Below are positions 1 through 10,650 of a DNA stretch of 64,000 nucleotides, piece by piece. Source of the stretch: Pinus tabuliformis (lineage: Eukaryota > Streptophyta > Pinopsida > Pinales > Pinaceae); NCBI GenBank assembly GCA_031772625.1, contig CM062816.1, positions 636,428,352-636,492,351 of the forward strand, written 5' to 3'. The stretch's first letter is position 1. The number at the start of each line of letters is the position of its first letter. The notes under the pieces are model-generated. The model was given only the letters and a program-made list of their open reading frames with translations. It was not told the origin of the DNA and did no database searches. A program made the translations under genes and the position numbers.

Positions 1-137
1 GGGTTTAGGGTTGGAACATTGTATCAAGTTGTAGGAAGTCCATTTGGGGGCATTTCTTGTGATACATCTCTTCAATCTGAACTATGGCATCGTAGGTTTA
101 CCCATGCCCATTATAAGGCCCTACTTGATGTGAGACA
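1..137 (+). pseudogene. Copia-1 GAG-pre-integrase fragment, left part
   Basis: The frame is open from base 1 and reads SELWHRRFTHAHYKALLDVR, the conserved LWHRRxxHxHY signature of the zinc-binding GAG-pre-integrase domain of Ty1/copia polyproteins. The frame breaks exactly at the Copia-2 insertion and continues at 7778 (HMVTGMPEF...GICTGC), which supplies the second half of the HHCC finger. The upstream polyprotein is outside the window. Confidence 0.8.
133..137. repeat. Target site duplication AGACA (left copy) of Copia-2
   Basis: AGACA at 133-137 is repeated at 7773-7777, immediately outside the two 256-bp LTRs. Keeping one copy restores the Copia-1 reading frame, so this is a genuine 5-bp integration duplication. 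Confidence 0.9.
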
Positions 138-393
138 AGATAAAAATAATCAAACTTTGAATTATCAGAAGGAGTTGCAGCTCACAGGTGTGTACAGCAC
201 CTTGAGACTGCACTCAACAAACAAGGAGGAGACTCTCGCTCACATTCACTCTCCCTTGCATGAATGAATATTACATATTACATACATCACTGAAAAATAG
301 GTAGTTGTAAAAAACCTCCTAAATTCTAGGAACAACTCCTACACTAAGAAGATGTGTTACAACCACATAGCCATTTCTCCATTATTTCTAACT
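138..393 (-). repeat. Copia-2 3' LTR
   Basis: 256 bp, direct-repeat partner of 7517-7772 with about 12 substitutions. In element sense it starts AGTTAGAAAT and ends TTTTTATCT. The inner edge abuts a C7 run that is the minus-strand polypurine tract. Confidence 0.92.
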
Positions 394-402
394 CCCCCCC
401 TT
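394..402 (-). promoter_or_regulatory. Copia-2 polypurine tract
   Basis: On the minus strand this reads AAGGGGGGG directly against the 3' LTR, the expected plus-strand primer of reverse transcription. It also fixes the LTR edge. Confidence 0.85.
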
Positions 403-447
403 AATGGAGAAAGGGTTATTTTGCACACCTAACATCCCTCTAAATAA

Positions 448-491
448 CTAAAACTTTACTCGCCCTAGAGGCTTAGTAAAAATGTCAGCTA
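448..491 (-). pseudogene. Copia-2 RNase H C-terminal tail
   Basis: The minus strand reads ADIFTKPLGRVKF then a stop, the classic copia RNase H terminus. It is separated from the rest of the RNase H domain (which ends ...CNTCDNVA at 2860) by the 492-2859 insert. The two halves rejoin when one AGCTA copy is removed. Confidence 0.85.
487..491. repeat. Target site duplication AGCTA of the 492-2859 insert
   Basis: AGCTA at 487-491 recurs at 2860-2864 on the other side of an insert that starts TGTTAG and ends CTAACA. Confidence 0.85.
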
Positions 492-2859
492 TGTTAGCGC
501 TTGAGATTTCACCCTAGGCTCAGGAAGGTAAACCTTCAAGGCCACATCAAACCATTTCACCCCGTAGCTAGCCCTACGGGGTATGAGAAGGCTCTCTCCG
601 GTCTATCTCGACAAACTTTCAATGAGGTAAGATGACCAATCAAAGTTAACACTGATATTAGGCTAGTAAACGGATAAGGAGGGTTGATTTAAAGTTTTTG
701 GTGTTTTTTGGTGGCAAATTGAGGATCTGCAATTTTAGGGTGCGGGGATTTGACACAGTTTCTGCAGGTGGGTCTTTGGGGCAAGGTAGGAGTTTGTGCT
801 GACGCCTTTAGCTGAGATGGATGATCAAGGAAGAAAAAAGAGAAGCTAAAGAGGGCAAACAATGACTTTGAATCCTCTCTAGACAGTGGAAAACGTAAAC
901 ATTAAACAAATTTGAAAGCTGAGCATGGCAAGCATGAATTCAAACTTTATCACTTCATTTGTTTAATAAGCTGCAGTAAAGAAAGAGATGGAACACATAA
1001 ACACACATACAATTACAATAAGAGAACACAACATCAACACAAGAGTCCACAAGAATCCCAATGATGTCTGCAAAACCCTGGTCTTCCTTTTCCTCAAATT
1101 GCAGAGATACAAGTAAAATATACAATAGGAGCTTCTCCCTCAAGAGTCAAACCATGAAAATGAGCAAGATAAGGCATAATATAGATGATATAACTCCTTT
1201 CCCCACCTCTAGGGGTCGAGCTCAGCTTCCTAGGAGCTGTTTCAACTAATTCCAAACTAAGCACTAGATAATAGGCAGTCAAAACAACTTGCCTCTAAAA
1301 CTTAGGAAATCTATCCATGCATTAAATATTTACCATTTACATTTAAGAAACTTCTAGAAGTGATCAAGGAGAGTAAAAGTATCTTAGAGCCATGAAAGTT
1401 ACATAAAAATCCATGATTTACATGCCCAAAAAGGTAACCCAAGTCAAAACTGTACTTTTCTGGCCGAACTGGTCAAAATAGGCAAAATTCCCTGACATGT
1501 AGCGCATATGTGCCTGACGGGTAGCGCAAATTGAGAGGCCTGTTTGAGGGCCTTCCCAGTGTCCAAATCAAGTGCAAGATAGCGTTTTGGAAAGGTCTGC
1601 GATTTTTCTTTCCAACCCCACCGGAATTTTTGAATGTGGAGTTCATTTAACCCCTCAAAACTCAATTCTCCCAAGACAGCTTTCTGCAACTCAAAATAGG
1701 GGCAGAAAGTCAAAATTTGCATGTGTTTTGACCTTTTGGAGGCCCAAATCTCCATAAAAACTGAAGTCCATCCATAGGTAGGTGTAACTTTGCATGAAAA
1801 TTCCAAAAATTCTGAGTTTTTCACGTTCTGAGTTGCCCCCATGTAGCGTAGCGCACGGGGCGCTACCGTTAAAAGGCCAAAACCTGTCAATTTCCCAAAA
1901 AATTCACAAATGACAAAATTTTCTCCAAATTTCTTGAAATTTGGGGTGGGAGTCCCCAATCAAGTACCATGCTCAGTCAAAGAGGCTTTGGCCAAAATTT
2001 GGAGTGTATCGGGAGTTTTCCTTCGTTTTTGTGCTTTGGCCAACCGTCCTTGGAGCACCTTCGTTCTCTCCGGTATTTTTGACAATTCTCTCAAACCATG
2101 AGACCTGTGCAAAAAGTGAAGGAGGTTTTTCTTCCTTGGCATGTTATGGACAAAAACCTCTCTCAGTTTTCCAAAATTGATCTTTTATTTCTCTGTAACA
2201 TCATTTGAGTGCCACTTGTCCCGATGTGTGAAACAAGGAATTTTGTCGAAATGGAGCGAAATGAAGGGGATAAGGGGCTTCTAAATTCTTGGGGAAATTT
2301 TTGGGAGTGGAGAGGGATGTTAGGAAGCAGGGGAAAGTGGAATCTCAGAGATTGAGTGAGGGGAAGGGGTCCAAAAGGGAAAAACACAGACCCAACCTAG
2401 AAAATTGCCAAGTTGTAGCTAGAAACTAGGGTTTGTGGCAAAATGAGGAATTTGGCGGATCTAAGGGATGGGAAGTGTTTGGTAAGGTACTTTAAGGACA
2501 GGGGAAGGTGTATGAACATCAGGAAACAAGTTTTTCTGGTGATTTGACCATCCAAGAGAAATTGGCTTTCAAAACCCTAAGAGAGGGAAATGACCTTGCC
2601 AAGGCACAACTGAAGCATGAACAAGGTGTGAAATGACTCATTCGACACTAACATGATAATGAAAACCCTCTGAATGATGATAGGCTCAACTGAATGATGA
2701 CATGGACTGACATTTGGGCAAACCCTAGACATAATGCCTAGTGACCAAATTTTGCTTGAAGACTCACTGAAATGACAAAATTTGACCTTGACACTTCAAA
2801 ATCACCTTGTAAGAGCACATTTGATCACTGTAGGAAGGCTGGAAAGACTGACACTAACA
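492..2859. mobile_element. Probable solo LTR, 2.37 kb, inside Copia-2 RNase H
   Basis: The insert begins TGTTAGCGC and ends ACTAACA, is flanked by AGCTA on both sides, and interrupts the RNase H frame. No internal direct repeat, primer site or retroelement protein was seen inside, which fits a solo LTR of a long-LTR (probably gypsy) family left by LTR-LTR recombination. Inside are recurrent 'tagcgc' words and hairpins such as the one around 560-580. The longest frame (minus strand, 1444-1959, 171 codons) has no recognisable motif and I treat it as non-coding. Confidence 0.75.
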
Positions 2860-4926
2860 AGCTACATTATCACAAGTATTACAATAATCCACACAAATTT
2901 CCTTAGACTGTATCTTTTCTCGTACAAAGTGAAACTGAGTGTCAATGTGTTTTGTATTCTTATGGAAAATTTGATTGTATGCAAGATTTATTGTGCTCTG
3001 GTTGTCACTTTTGATGCTGGTTGCTTCTCTTTGTTCTTCACCTGCATCGTTGAGCAATCTCCTCAACCAGATGGCTTCACATGTAGCTGCACACAACGAC
3101 TGGTACTCAGCTTCACATGATGATAATGCTACAGTGCTTTGCTTTTTGCTACTCCACGAAATAACCCCGGATCCAATGCTAAATGCATAACCTGTGATGG
3201 ATCTACGGTCATCGAGGTTGCCTGCCCAATCAGAATCTGAATAACCTGCTAAAGTAACATCAAAAAGGTCAGTGTATAAAATACCATAATTACAAGTACC
3301 ACTAAGGTATCTCAACACAGATGTTGCTGCATTCCAGTGACTTTCAATTGGTCTGGACATAAATTGGCTCAACACACTAAAAGAGTATGCCAAATCAAGC
3401 CTAGTTGTCGTAAGATATATCAAACTTCCCACTAGCTGTCTATACAAAGTGGCATCCACCTGTTTTGTGCCATCGTCACTGCTTAACTTGAGGTTCTGCT
3501 GCAATGGTGTTGCTGCTGTTTTGCACTGTTGCATTCTGAATCTTTCCAAGAGGGTTCTGACATACTTTCCTTGAGTTAGAAAAGTTTGACCAGAATCTTT
3601 CCACACTTCCAGTCCTAGGCAATAATGAATATCACCAAGGTCTTTCATTTCAAATACCTGTGACATTTTCTGCTTGATTTCTTTGATCAAATTATTTGCA
3701 TTTCTTGTTATTATCATGTCATACACATACAAAGAAATCAAAATTATTTGCCTCTGTTCATTTATCTTGGTATACAGGTTTGGATCGTTGAGGCTCCTAT
3801 GAAAACAATGCTCTATAAAAAATGAATCAATTCTGTCATACCATGACCTGGGTACTTGTTTCAGACCATAAAGCGCCTTATGCAATTTACACACTAAATG
3901 CTCTTGCACCTTTTTCACAAAACCAGGAGGCTGTACTAAATATATTTCTTCCTTTAATTCTCCATTCAGAAATACAGATTTAACATCGAACTGGTGTAGC
4001 TTCCATTTATGTTTCTTTGCTAAAGAGATTAGCATTCTAATTGTATTAAGTTTAGCTACAGGGGCAAAGGTGTCATCGAAATCAATTCCTTCCTGTTGTG
4101 AATAACCCTTTGCTACCAGTCTAGCTTTGAATTTTTCTACACTCCCATCTGCATTTATCTTAGGTTTATACAGCCACTTACAACCTAGCGGGGTTTCTCC
4201 TTCTGGCAACTGAACTAATTCCCAAGTATGGTTTCTATAGATTGATTCCATTTCTTTATGCATTGCAGCCTTCCATTCATCTGATTTACTAGCTTCTTCA
4301 TAGTTTGAAGGTTCTACAATGTTTAAAATTTTGGACATTAAAGCATAGCCTTGCAATCTTGCAGGTAGTCTAGTCTTCCTAGCTGATCTTCTAGGTAAAG
4401 GACTTACCTCAATTCTATCTGTTTCAGCACTTTCCGGGCCTGCATCATCACTTATTACACTATCTGCTGCTACTTCTTCATGTTTCTGCTCCTGCTCCTT
4501 CTCTTCTTCTTCTTCACTGTTCAGTTCTATCAGCAATGGAATGTGGTTGTCACTGCTAGAGTCTTCCTTTCCATCTTCTGTCTGTTCATGAAAAATGACA
4601 TCTCTGCTTGCAAACACTTTATGAGTCACAGGATTATATAACTTGTATGCCTTATACTCTGTGCCATATCCTACAAATATACATTTCAAGGCTTTGGGGT
4701 CTAGCTTTTTCCTATCTGCTTTCGGTACATGAGCAAAAGCTTTAGATTCAAATATTCTTAAATGATCGCCTGCTGGTTTGAGTCCAAACAGTGCTTCAAA
4801 GGGGGTTTTGAAGCCTAGACATTTGGTGGGACTCCTATTCTTTAAATAAACAACAGTATTAATGGCTTCTGCCCAAAGACCATTAGAAATACCCTTACCT
4901 TGAAGCATACTTCTCGCGCACTCCAC
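2860..4926 (-). pseudogene. Copia-2 integrase C-terminus, reverse transcriptase and RNase H
   Basis: A long minus-strand frame of about 690 codons. In order: the end of the integrase core (ECARSMLQGKGISNGLWAEA), the integrase C-terminal segment (FGLKPAGDHLRIF, KALKCIFVGYG), an acidic linker with an E/K/Q-rich stretch, the RT domain starting WKAAMHKEMESI with GCKWLYKPK, KARLVAKGYSQQEGIDF and KALYGLKQ, and RNase H with SDSDWAGNLDDRRSITGY and SSCEAEYQS. The catalytic YVDD box reads YVYDM, so one catalytic aspartate is replaced by tyrosine. The frame ends where the solo LTR interrupts RNase H. Upstream, a frameshift near 4930-5108 separates it from the rest of the integrase. Confidence 0.92.
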
Positions 4927-5807
4927 AAGGGTCCTGTTCTTGCGTTCTGCTACTCCATTCTACTATGGAGTGTGTGGCACTACGAATTGCTGTATAATCC
5001 CATGCTACTTGCAGAAGTTCATGAACTCTCCTAACCTGTATTCTCCCCCTTGGTCCGAGCGGAGAATCTTTATCTTCTTTCCTTTTTCGTTCTCTATCAT
5101 AGATTGAATTATTTAAAGTATCGGAAAGCTTGACTCTTTTTTCTTAAAAAATACACCCAAGAGAACCAAGTGCAATCATCTGTAAACAATAGAAAGTAGT
5201 ATGCACCTCCTAAAGACCTAGTCTGCATAGGTCCACAAATATCTTTATGCACTAGTTCTAGGATGTCTCTTTCTTTTCTGTTAACATGCAAAGGGAATTC
5301 ATCTCTATGCATCTTCCCTAGTGCACATACATCACATTCCAGTTTGATATTATGTAAAGCAGGAAGTCCATCGACCATACCTTTCTTTTTAAGTAAGATG
5401 AGATCTTGTAGATTGAGATGTCCAAATCTCTGGTGCTAGAGATTTTCAACTATTGATGTTGCTGCAACCATCGCTTGTCGTGGCATGCTCCTTGCATCCA
5501 GTCTATACAAATTCCCCACGCGTACTCCTATTACAACTGTCTCCAATTGGCTATCATGAATGACACATCCATTCTTGAAGAATTGTACCTGCATGTCCTG
5601 GTCTTTTATCATAGAGACAAAGATCAAATTCTTTTTAATTCCTGGAACATATAAAACATTTTTGAGATGTTTGATGTCGCCACTAGGCAGCTTCACAGGA
5701 ATATCCCCACAACCTTTGATCTCATACCCACTGTCATCTCCTAAATAAATATTTGATCCACATGCAGATTCTTCAAGAAATTCAAAACAATCTTTCTTAC
5801 CGGTCAT
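4927..5807 (-). pseudogene. Copia-2 GAG-pre-integrase and integrase core
   Basis: The minus strand reads through the post-protease region (GDDSGYEIKGCGDIPVKL, LKNVLYVPGIKKNL), then HQRFGHL...CDVCALGK (HHCC finger) and the integrase core (LELVHKDICGPM, FTDDCTWFSWVYFL, LRSDQGGEY, NGVAERKNRTL). There is a stop just before HQRFGH (near 5436) and another at 5109. After that the integrase continues in a different frame through several stops, so at least one indel and several nonsense changes are present. Role by family: strand transfer of cDNA into the host chromosome. Confidence 0.88.
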
Positions 5808-6782
5808 GTGCGAGGATGCGCCAGAATCGACATACCAAATATTATCCTCATCTCCTTTTGATGCTGAAAGTGCACAGTCGACTGTAAATAATCGAAGATC
5901 ATGGCTGTGGTCATCCTCTTCTCTAGCAAAACACCCCTGATGTTTCCTCTGCTTGCCTTTCCTTTCATCCGCTTTCTTCTTATAACAGTCTTTAATCTAG
6001 TGACCAGGCTTCCCACAGTAAAAACATCTCTTAACATAATTATCAGACATACCTCTGAATGATCTCTTCTGAAAAAAGTTGGCCCCTTTCTTCTACTGCT
6101 ACGGCTGCTAGTGTTGGTGTTGGTGCTGGTGCTGGTTCTGATGCTGCTTTCCTCTGTACTGTCGCCTTTTCGCCATCAGAGCAAGGTCATTGCTCTGAGT
6201 CTTCAAATTTTGTCGTCGCTCCTCCTCCTGGAGAAGAATCGCTGTCAGCTCATCAAATGAAGGGGCTTTCTCCCTCGCTGACAGCCCTGAGATGAATGTC
6301 TGATATTCATCGGTCATTCTGTTCAGTGTAAGTGTAACCAGATCTGAATTTGATACCTTCTCTCCAATGGCTCCCAACTGATCTTTCAGATCCTTAACTC
6401 TGGCCATGAATCCACCAACTGATTCATTCTCATCCATCTTCAATGCAAAAAATTTCCCCTTGAGTGCCAGAACACGATTTGTGTTCTGTGTCTCGTACAA
6501 ATTCTTGATCGTTGTCCATATATCAACGGCCGACTTGCAATCTCTAATATGGGGGATAATATTTTCTTTGACAGACATCTTCAATATGACTTTCGCCTTT
6601 GTTGCTCTTTTATCCCAGTCTTGTTCTTGGGTCGCTGTTCCAGATCTCGGCTCATTTCCTTCAACGATCGCCAATGCATTTACGCTCTCCAACAAAGTTT
6701 GTATTTTGAGCTTCCAGTTAGAGAAGTTTGTTCCATCGAGTTTGCTAGACTCGTGGAGGTATGATTCCAAACTGTTGTTCAT
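5808..6782 (-). pseudogene. Copia-2 gag, CCHC zinc knuckle and aspartic protease
   Basis: The gag starts at the methionine at 6782 (MNNSLESYLHESSKLDGTNFSNWKLKI), the common retrotransposon gag fold (UBN2/DUF4219 type). It runs to an unusual C-terminal His/Gln repeat (HQNQHQHQHQH) encoded by a GGT/GCTG-like run near 6108-6150. After two stops the same frame gives a zinc knuckle, CFYCGKPGH-stop-IKDC (5998-6027), and then the protease motif WYVDSGASSHM near 5806-5838. Frame is conserved from gag to protease; nonsense changes disable it. Confidence 0.9.
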
Positions 6783-6809
6783 TTTCGTTCAACTGAACAC
6801 TCCAATCGG

Positions 6810-7238
6810 CCACCACCGGGTAGGTCCGATCTCCTACCAATGAACAGATCAGGAACTTCATTGTGCCACCACTGGGAAAAACTGATCTGCTACCACCGAA
6901 CAGATCACCAAACAAGCTCCAACACGCCACCACCAGGAAAAAAATGATTTTCTTCCACCGAACAGACCGAGGAGCTGCACTGCGCCACCACCGGGCAAAA
7001 AATCGATCTGCTTCCACTGAACATATCACAGAGCTCTGATTCGCCACCACCGGGCAGGTCCGATCTGCTACTACCGAGCGGATCACAGAACCTCAATTCT
7101 CCACCACCGGGCAGATCCGATCTGCTACCTCCGAGATGATCAAGGATCCTCAATTCGCCACCACCGGGCAAATCAAATCTGCTGCCACTGAGTAGAATCT
7201 GCACGTGCCTCCACCGGACAACTCCGATCTGCAACAAA
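6810..7238 (-). repeat. Minisatellite in the Copia-2 5' leader, ~57-60 bp x about 8
   Basis: The untranslated leader between primer site and gag is built from about eight imperfect units, each carrying CCACCACCGGGCA followed by GATCTGCTACCACCGA. The repeat makes long frames on both strands (for example GGSRSDLPGGGEL repeated) that I regard as by-products. Leader repeats near the LTR can hold enhancer elements in other plant copia elements; that role here is inference. Confidence 0.85.
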
Positions 7239-7504
7239 AAATCACAGATTTTCAGAGAGAAAGGGCTGGCGCTCTAATCAACGCCAAATCCGCGCTAATC
7301 GCTGCACCTTCTGAAAAAAAAAAAAAAATTGCTCCAACCCTTCCTTCGGCTCAGAGATGATCAGTCATCTGACGCCTTTTCACTGCAGGTGTTACTGCAG
7401 TTCCACCTGATCACACAGATACCTTCACATGCACTCCTACCACTACAGATGTGCAACTAATGATACGTCCCAAAAAAAAGAAATTAACGCTACCTCTACC
7501 CTAA

Positions 7505-7516
7505 GCTCTGATACCA
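7505..7516 (-). promoter_or_regulatory. Copia-2 primer binding site (tRNA-iMet type)
   Basis: The minus strand reads TGGTATCAGAGC immediately after the LTR end, the standard plant copia primer site complementary to the 3' end of initiator tRNA-Met. Confidence 0.92.
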
Positions 7517-7772
7517 AGATAAAAATAATCAAACTTTGAATTATCAGAGGGAATTGCAGCTCACAGGTGTGTACAACACCTTGAGACTACACTCAACAAA
7601 CAAGGAGGAGACTCTCACTCACATTCACTCTCCCTTGCATGAATGAATATTACATATTAAATACATCACTGAAAAATAGGTAGTTGTAAGCAACCTCCTA
7701 AATTCTAGGAACAACTCCTAAACTAAGAAGATGTGTTACAGCCACATAACCATTTCTACATTATTTCTAACT
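7517..7772 (-). repeat. Copia-2 5' LTR
   Basis: 256-bp partner of 138-393. It is bounded internally by the primer site and externally by the AGACA duplication at 7773-7777. Non-canonical AG...CT termini are supported by both the primer site and the polypurine tract. Confidence 0.92.
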
Positions 7773-7777
7773 AGACA
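7773..7777. repeat. Target site duplication AGACA (right copy) of Copia-2
   Basis: Matches 133-137; see the Copia-2 entry. Confidence 0.9.
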
Positions 7778-7948
7778 CATGGTGACAGGGATGCCTGAGT
7801 TCAAAGAAGAGCATGAAGGTATATGTACGGGATGTACCCAGGAAAAAATTACAAGTAATATCAAGACTATAGATGTGGAACAACAAGAGTGGTTTGAGCT
7901 TCATGACCGGGAATGTCATATATGGAGGTTGAAGAAGGCTCTCTTGGT
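7778..7948 (+). pseudogene. Copia-1 integrase finger fused by deletion to RT
   Basis: The frame resumes as HMVTGMPEFKEEHEGICTGC, completing the HHCC finger begun at 1-137, and then jumps within about 30 codons to VEQQEWFELHDREC followed by RLKKALL, which is the RT segment before the YGLKQAP motif. The integrase core, linker and N-terminal RT are therefore missing: an internal deletion of roughly 2 kb compared with a standard copia. The segment ends where the gypsy element is inserted. Confidence 0.75.
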
Positions 7949-7953
7949 TTGAT
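7949..7953. repeat. Target site duplication TTGAT of the gypsy insert (left copy)
   Basis: TTGAT at 7949-7953 pairs with TTGAA at 11284-11288 (one mismatch). The site is inside the RT motif coding GLKQAP, which continues as TTGAACCAAGCACC after the insert. Confidence 0.75.
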
Positions 7954-8573
7954 TGATCCAGGTGGATGTTGGTGGCCAACCAGCTATCCCATTTGGACCC
8001 CCACAATTGTCTCTTTCAGTTTTTCAGTTTCCATAATTATAGCAGGATTTACTATTTTAGTAATTTTTCGGGTCTTGAACTTTTGGACTCATTTTGAAGC
8101 CCTAAACAACGTTTTTTGGGAAATCTGGGAGCAACATGGGCCCATGGATTGATGTTGCTCTTCCCAAAGTTATATTTCTCGGATAGATCTTTCGAACGAG
8201 CTATTGTATATGTCAAACAGATATCGAGTGCCAAATTTACGATCCTGGGAAATTAATGTACCAATTTACCCAAAGAGGGCCCACAATTTGGCATTTCATC
8301 TTCTAGGGTTAGGTTTTGGTATGTGAAGGGTTTTCCACTATTTCTCAATAATAATTAGGCCTTCAAGCCTCATTGTAACACAGTTCAGAGGCATGTAGCC
8401 ACCACATATCTTCTCAGACATAAGCTACCATCGCCCTAGCTGGTGTATTTCCATTTTTGTTTGTAAGCATATTTTAATATTTTACATTAATGAAATGAAG
8501 TATCATTTCTGCCGCATCTCTGTGTTTATGGTTATCTCCATAATTTGTTGCATTCTTATTTAAATCCGAATCA
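7954..8573 (+). repeat. Gypsy 5' LTR
   Basis: 620 bp, direct repeat of 10662-11283. It includes a run 'tttctcaataataa..ggccttcaagcctca', conserved in both copies, followed by the 3' part of the LTR (TATGTTTATGGTTATCTC). Confidence 0.85.
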
Positions 8574-8590
8574 GTGGAATCAGAGTGGTC
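8574..8590 (+). promoter_or_regulatory. Gypsy primer binding site, degenerate
   Basis: GTGGAATCAGAGTGG follows the 5' LTR. It resembles the tRNA-Met primer site TGGTATCAGAGC with two to three changes. Confidence 0.55.
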
Positions 8591-8704
8591 TGCTTTTTCT
8601 CTCTTTCTCTTTGCATGTCCCCAACGAGGTCGGGATATAAGGAGTTAGGGCTTGAACTGGTCGATTCTTTGCAAGACCAGCCTCACAAATCCCGACGGCC
8701 TCCC

Positions 8705-9690
8705 ATGGCAGATGAAAAGAAAGACGAGGGGGCAAGAGATCCTATTAAAATATTGCTCGAAGAAGCCCTCGAGCGGCAAATGAACGCGATGATGGATAGC
8801 TTTGCATAGATCCTTCAGTGACTACCCTGAGGCAACACATCGGCTTCCAATAGCTACTCTGGAAATGCCACACTATTTAAGGTACAAGTTAATTATGAAA
8901 TCCCCATCTTCGAGGGTCAAATAGATGCAGATGTCGTAGATAAATGGTTAAATCTGCTAGATGGGTATTTTCTTTTCATTAATTTTCGAGTCAAGAAAAA
9001 ATTATTTTTGTTCGTCTCAAAGCAGCCCCCCATGTGAAGAACTAGTGGCAAAGCTACTGCGAGCAGAAGAATGAAAGTACAGGCTCACTATTTTTATCAC
9101 ACCCACTTGGGATTCATTTCGGGATGTCGTCAAGGAGTAGTACTACCCTGTCAAAAGCTATGAGGACAAACACATCAAATGGACCACACTGCAGCAGGGA
9201 AGGGACCAAGATGTGCTAGAGTTCACAAACGTTTTTTGTATCCTTTGCACATAGTTGGGTATCAAGGACTCTGAGCTGCATTTGGTACTCAAATACAATG
9301 GCTGCCTACACAGATACATCCTGGAAGAGATGGAGTTCTTGAACATCTCCTCGATGGGCACGGCATACCGATACACTGTCAAAATCAAGAAAAAGTTCAA
9401 ACACAAGAAGCGTGACTTTGGATCCACAAATCCGAAGACCAAAGAACAAAGCCAACGTGGGGTGACTGAAGATAACCCGTCGAAGCCACAAGAAAATAAT
9501 AACACAACGATGTCCAAGAAGGACACATGAAAGTTGTTTGAGTTCCACAAGAGTCCCACTCATAACACAAGTGAGTGTCGAACCAGGCAGTCATTGGTGG
9601 CCAAGTTGAAGGCTTCAGAATCAGATGCATGTTCCAACCCTGAGTCAGAACGTGACAAGGGGAATGGAAAAGGGAAGTAAATCATTGATG
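8705..9690 (+). pseudogene. Gypsy gag remnant
   Basis: Starts MADEKKDEGARDPIKILLEE and then, with frame breaks, shows typical Ty3/gypsy gag features: an FEGQIDADVVDKWLNLLDGYF segment, WDSFRDVVKEYYY-like sequence, and an EFTNVF...LGIKDSELHLVLKYNGCLH stretch. It ends in a lysine-rich tail and a decayed knuckle-like FEFHKSPTHNTSECRTRQSLVAKLK. Gag forms the capsid in intact relatives. At least three frame changes and stops were seen. Confidence 0.75.
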
Positions 9691-9739
9691 CAGATCCCAA
9701 CATCACTATTGTCGCCACCAAGATCCATAAGAATGAGCC

Positions 9740-10189
9740 TGAAGACCAGGAGGAGGGGGAGTGTCTTTTCCACTCACAAATGTGGGTGAAGGGTTCACCG
9801 CTGCAATTAATTGTTCAGAGTGGGAGCCAAAAGAACCTTATTTGAGTAGTGGTCATGAAGCGGTTGGGCCTACCGACTACACCACACCCGCAGCTGTACA
9901 GGATCGGTGGCTTCATGAAGGACAAGATCTCAAAGTTCGCGAGCAGGGTTTCCTTTCCTACAACATCAAGCCCTTCAAAGACGAGGTATTGTGTGATGTT
10001 ACACCTCTGGATGTTTGTGATGTACTATTAGGCCAGCCATACTTGTGGAGGCGACATGTTGTGTATGAGTCAAGGTCTCGAGCTGTCATTATTTCTTTGG
10101 ATAATTCATTATACAAGATACCGAAGGTAGCCCCACCTATTGCCCCCTCTTTGATCACTGCTAAGAAAGCTAGCAAGCTCATCTCATAG
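9740..10189 (+). pseudogene. Gypsy aspartic protease and post-protease remnant
   Basis: Opens with GSPLQLIVQSGSQKNLI, a retropepsin active-site region whose DSGS core has decayed to QSGS. It is followed by VVMKRLGLPT and, in another frame, GFLSYNIKPFKDEVLCDVTPLDVCDVLLGQPYLWRRH, the conserved segment between protease and RT of plant gypsy polyproteins. The RT that should follow at about 10200 is deleted. Confidence 0.75.
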
Positions 10190-10289
10190 ACTAGGAAATT
10201 TATTTTCTGTATGGTTCACTCCCAAAGTAAGGGGAAGATCGTTGCTACATCCATGACCCCTGCGAAGGATTCCTCCACGCAGTAGCAAT

Positions 10290-10650
10290 AGCAAAGGGAT
10301 ATGGTCGTGACAGAACATAGGAACAACTTTTCCTCACCCACAGGGGTACCACACAAGCTTCAAGTGGGCAACAAAGTCTAGTTGCATCTGCAGAAAGAAC
10401 ACCTTACAAGAGCCCATCAAAAGCTCCAACCACACCGACATGGTCCTTACACCATTACCAAGGCTATGGGAAACAATTCTTTGGACCAAAATATTCCTCC
10501 ATTCTTTCACCTGCACCAAGTGTTCAATGTGTTTCGCCCTCAACCATGTTCCCACCATTACTAGACACATCCGAGATTGCAGAACAACTCATCAGGGACC
10601 AAGTTCAGCAGATGAAGGAACTGAATGCAATGGGCACCATTGCTTACTAA
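10290..10650 (+). pseudogene. Gypsy integrase C-terminal tail
   Basis: Shows the VPHKLQVGNKV-stop-LHLQKEHLTRAHQKLQPHRHGPYTITKAMGNNS motif (a G[D/N]xVWL...LxxxRxxKLxPRxxGPF pattern) that ends plant gypsy integrases, then IPPFFHLHQVFNVF. It directly follows the protease remnant, showing a deletion of about 2.5-3 kb relative to an autonomous copy. Confidence 0.75.

Larger units (their letters stand above)
138..7772 (-). mobile_element. Copia-2: complete but decayed minus-strand Ty1/copia element
   Basis: Two 256-bp LTRs (138-393 and 7517-7772) flank a minus-strand polyprotein in the copia order gag, protease, integrase, RT, RNase H. The primer site (7505-7516) is a perfect complement type for initiator tRNA-Met, and the polypurine tract is at 394-402. 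By eye the LTRs differ at about 12 of 256 positions. Unusually the LTRs begin AG and end CT (element sense) instead of TG...CA. A 2.37-kb insert splits the RNase H tail. Frameshift, stops and a YVDD to YVYD change indicate an inactive copy. Confidence 0.92.

Noticed and set aside
1-14. GGGTTTAGGG at the first bases looks like plant telomere repeat (TTTAGGG)
   Set aside because: Only one and a half units, and the bases belong to an open copia frame that continues for 45 codons.
1444-1959. 171-codon minus-strand ORF
   Set aside because: Lies inside the solo LTR, has no motif, and LTR DNA often yields such chance frames.
6745-7237. Gly/Arg/Ser-repeat ORFs on the minus strand
   Set aside because: They are produced by the leader minisatellite of Copia-2, upstream of gag, and differ in frame from unit to unit.
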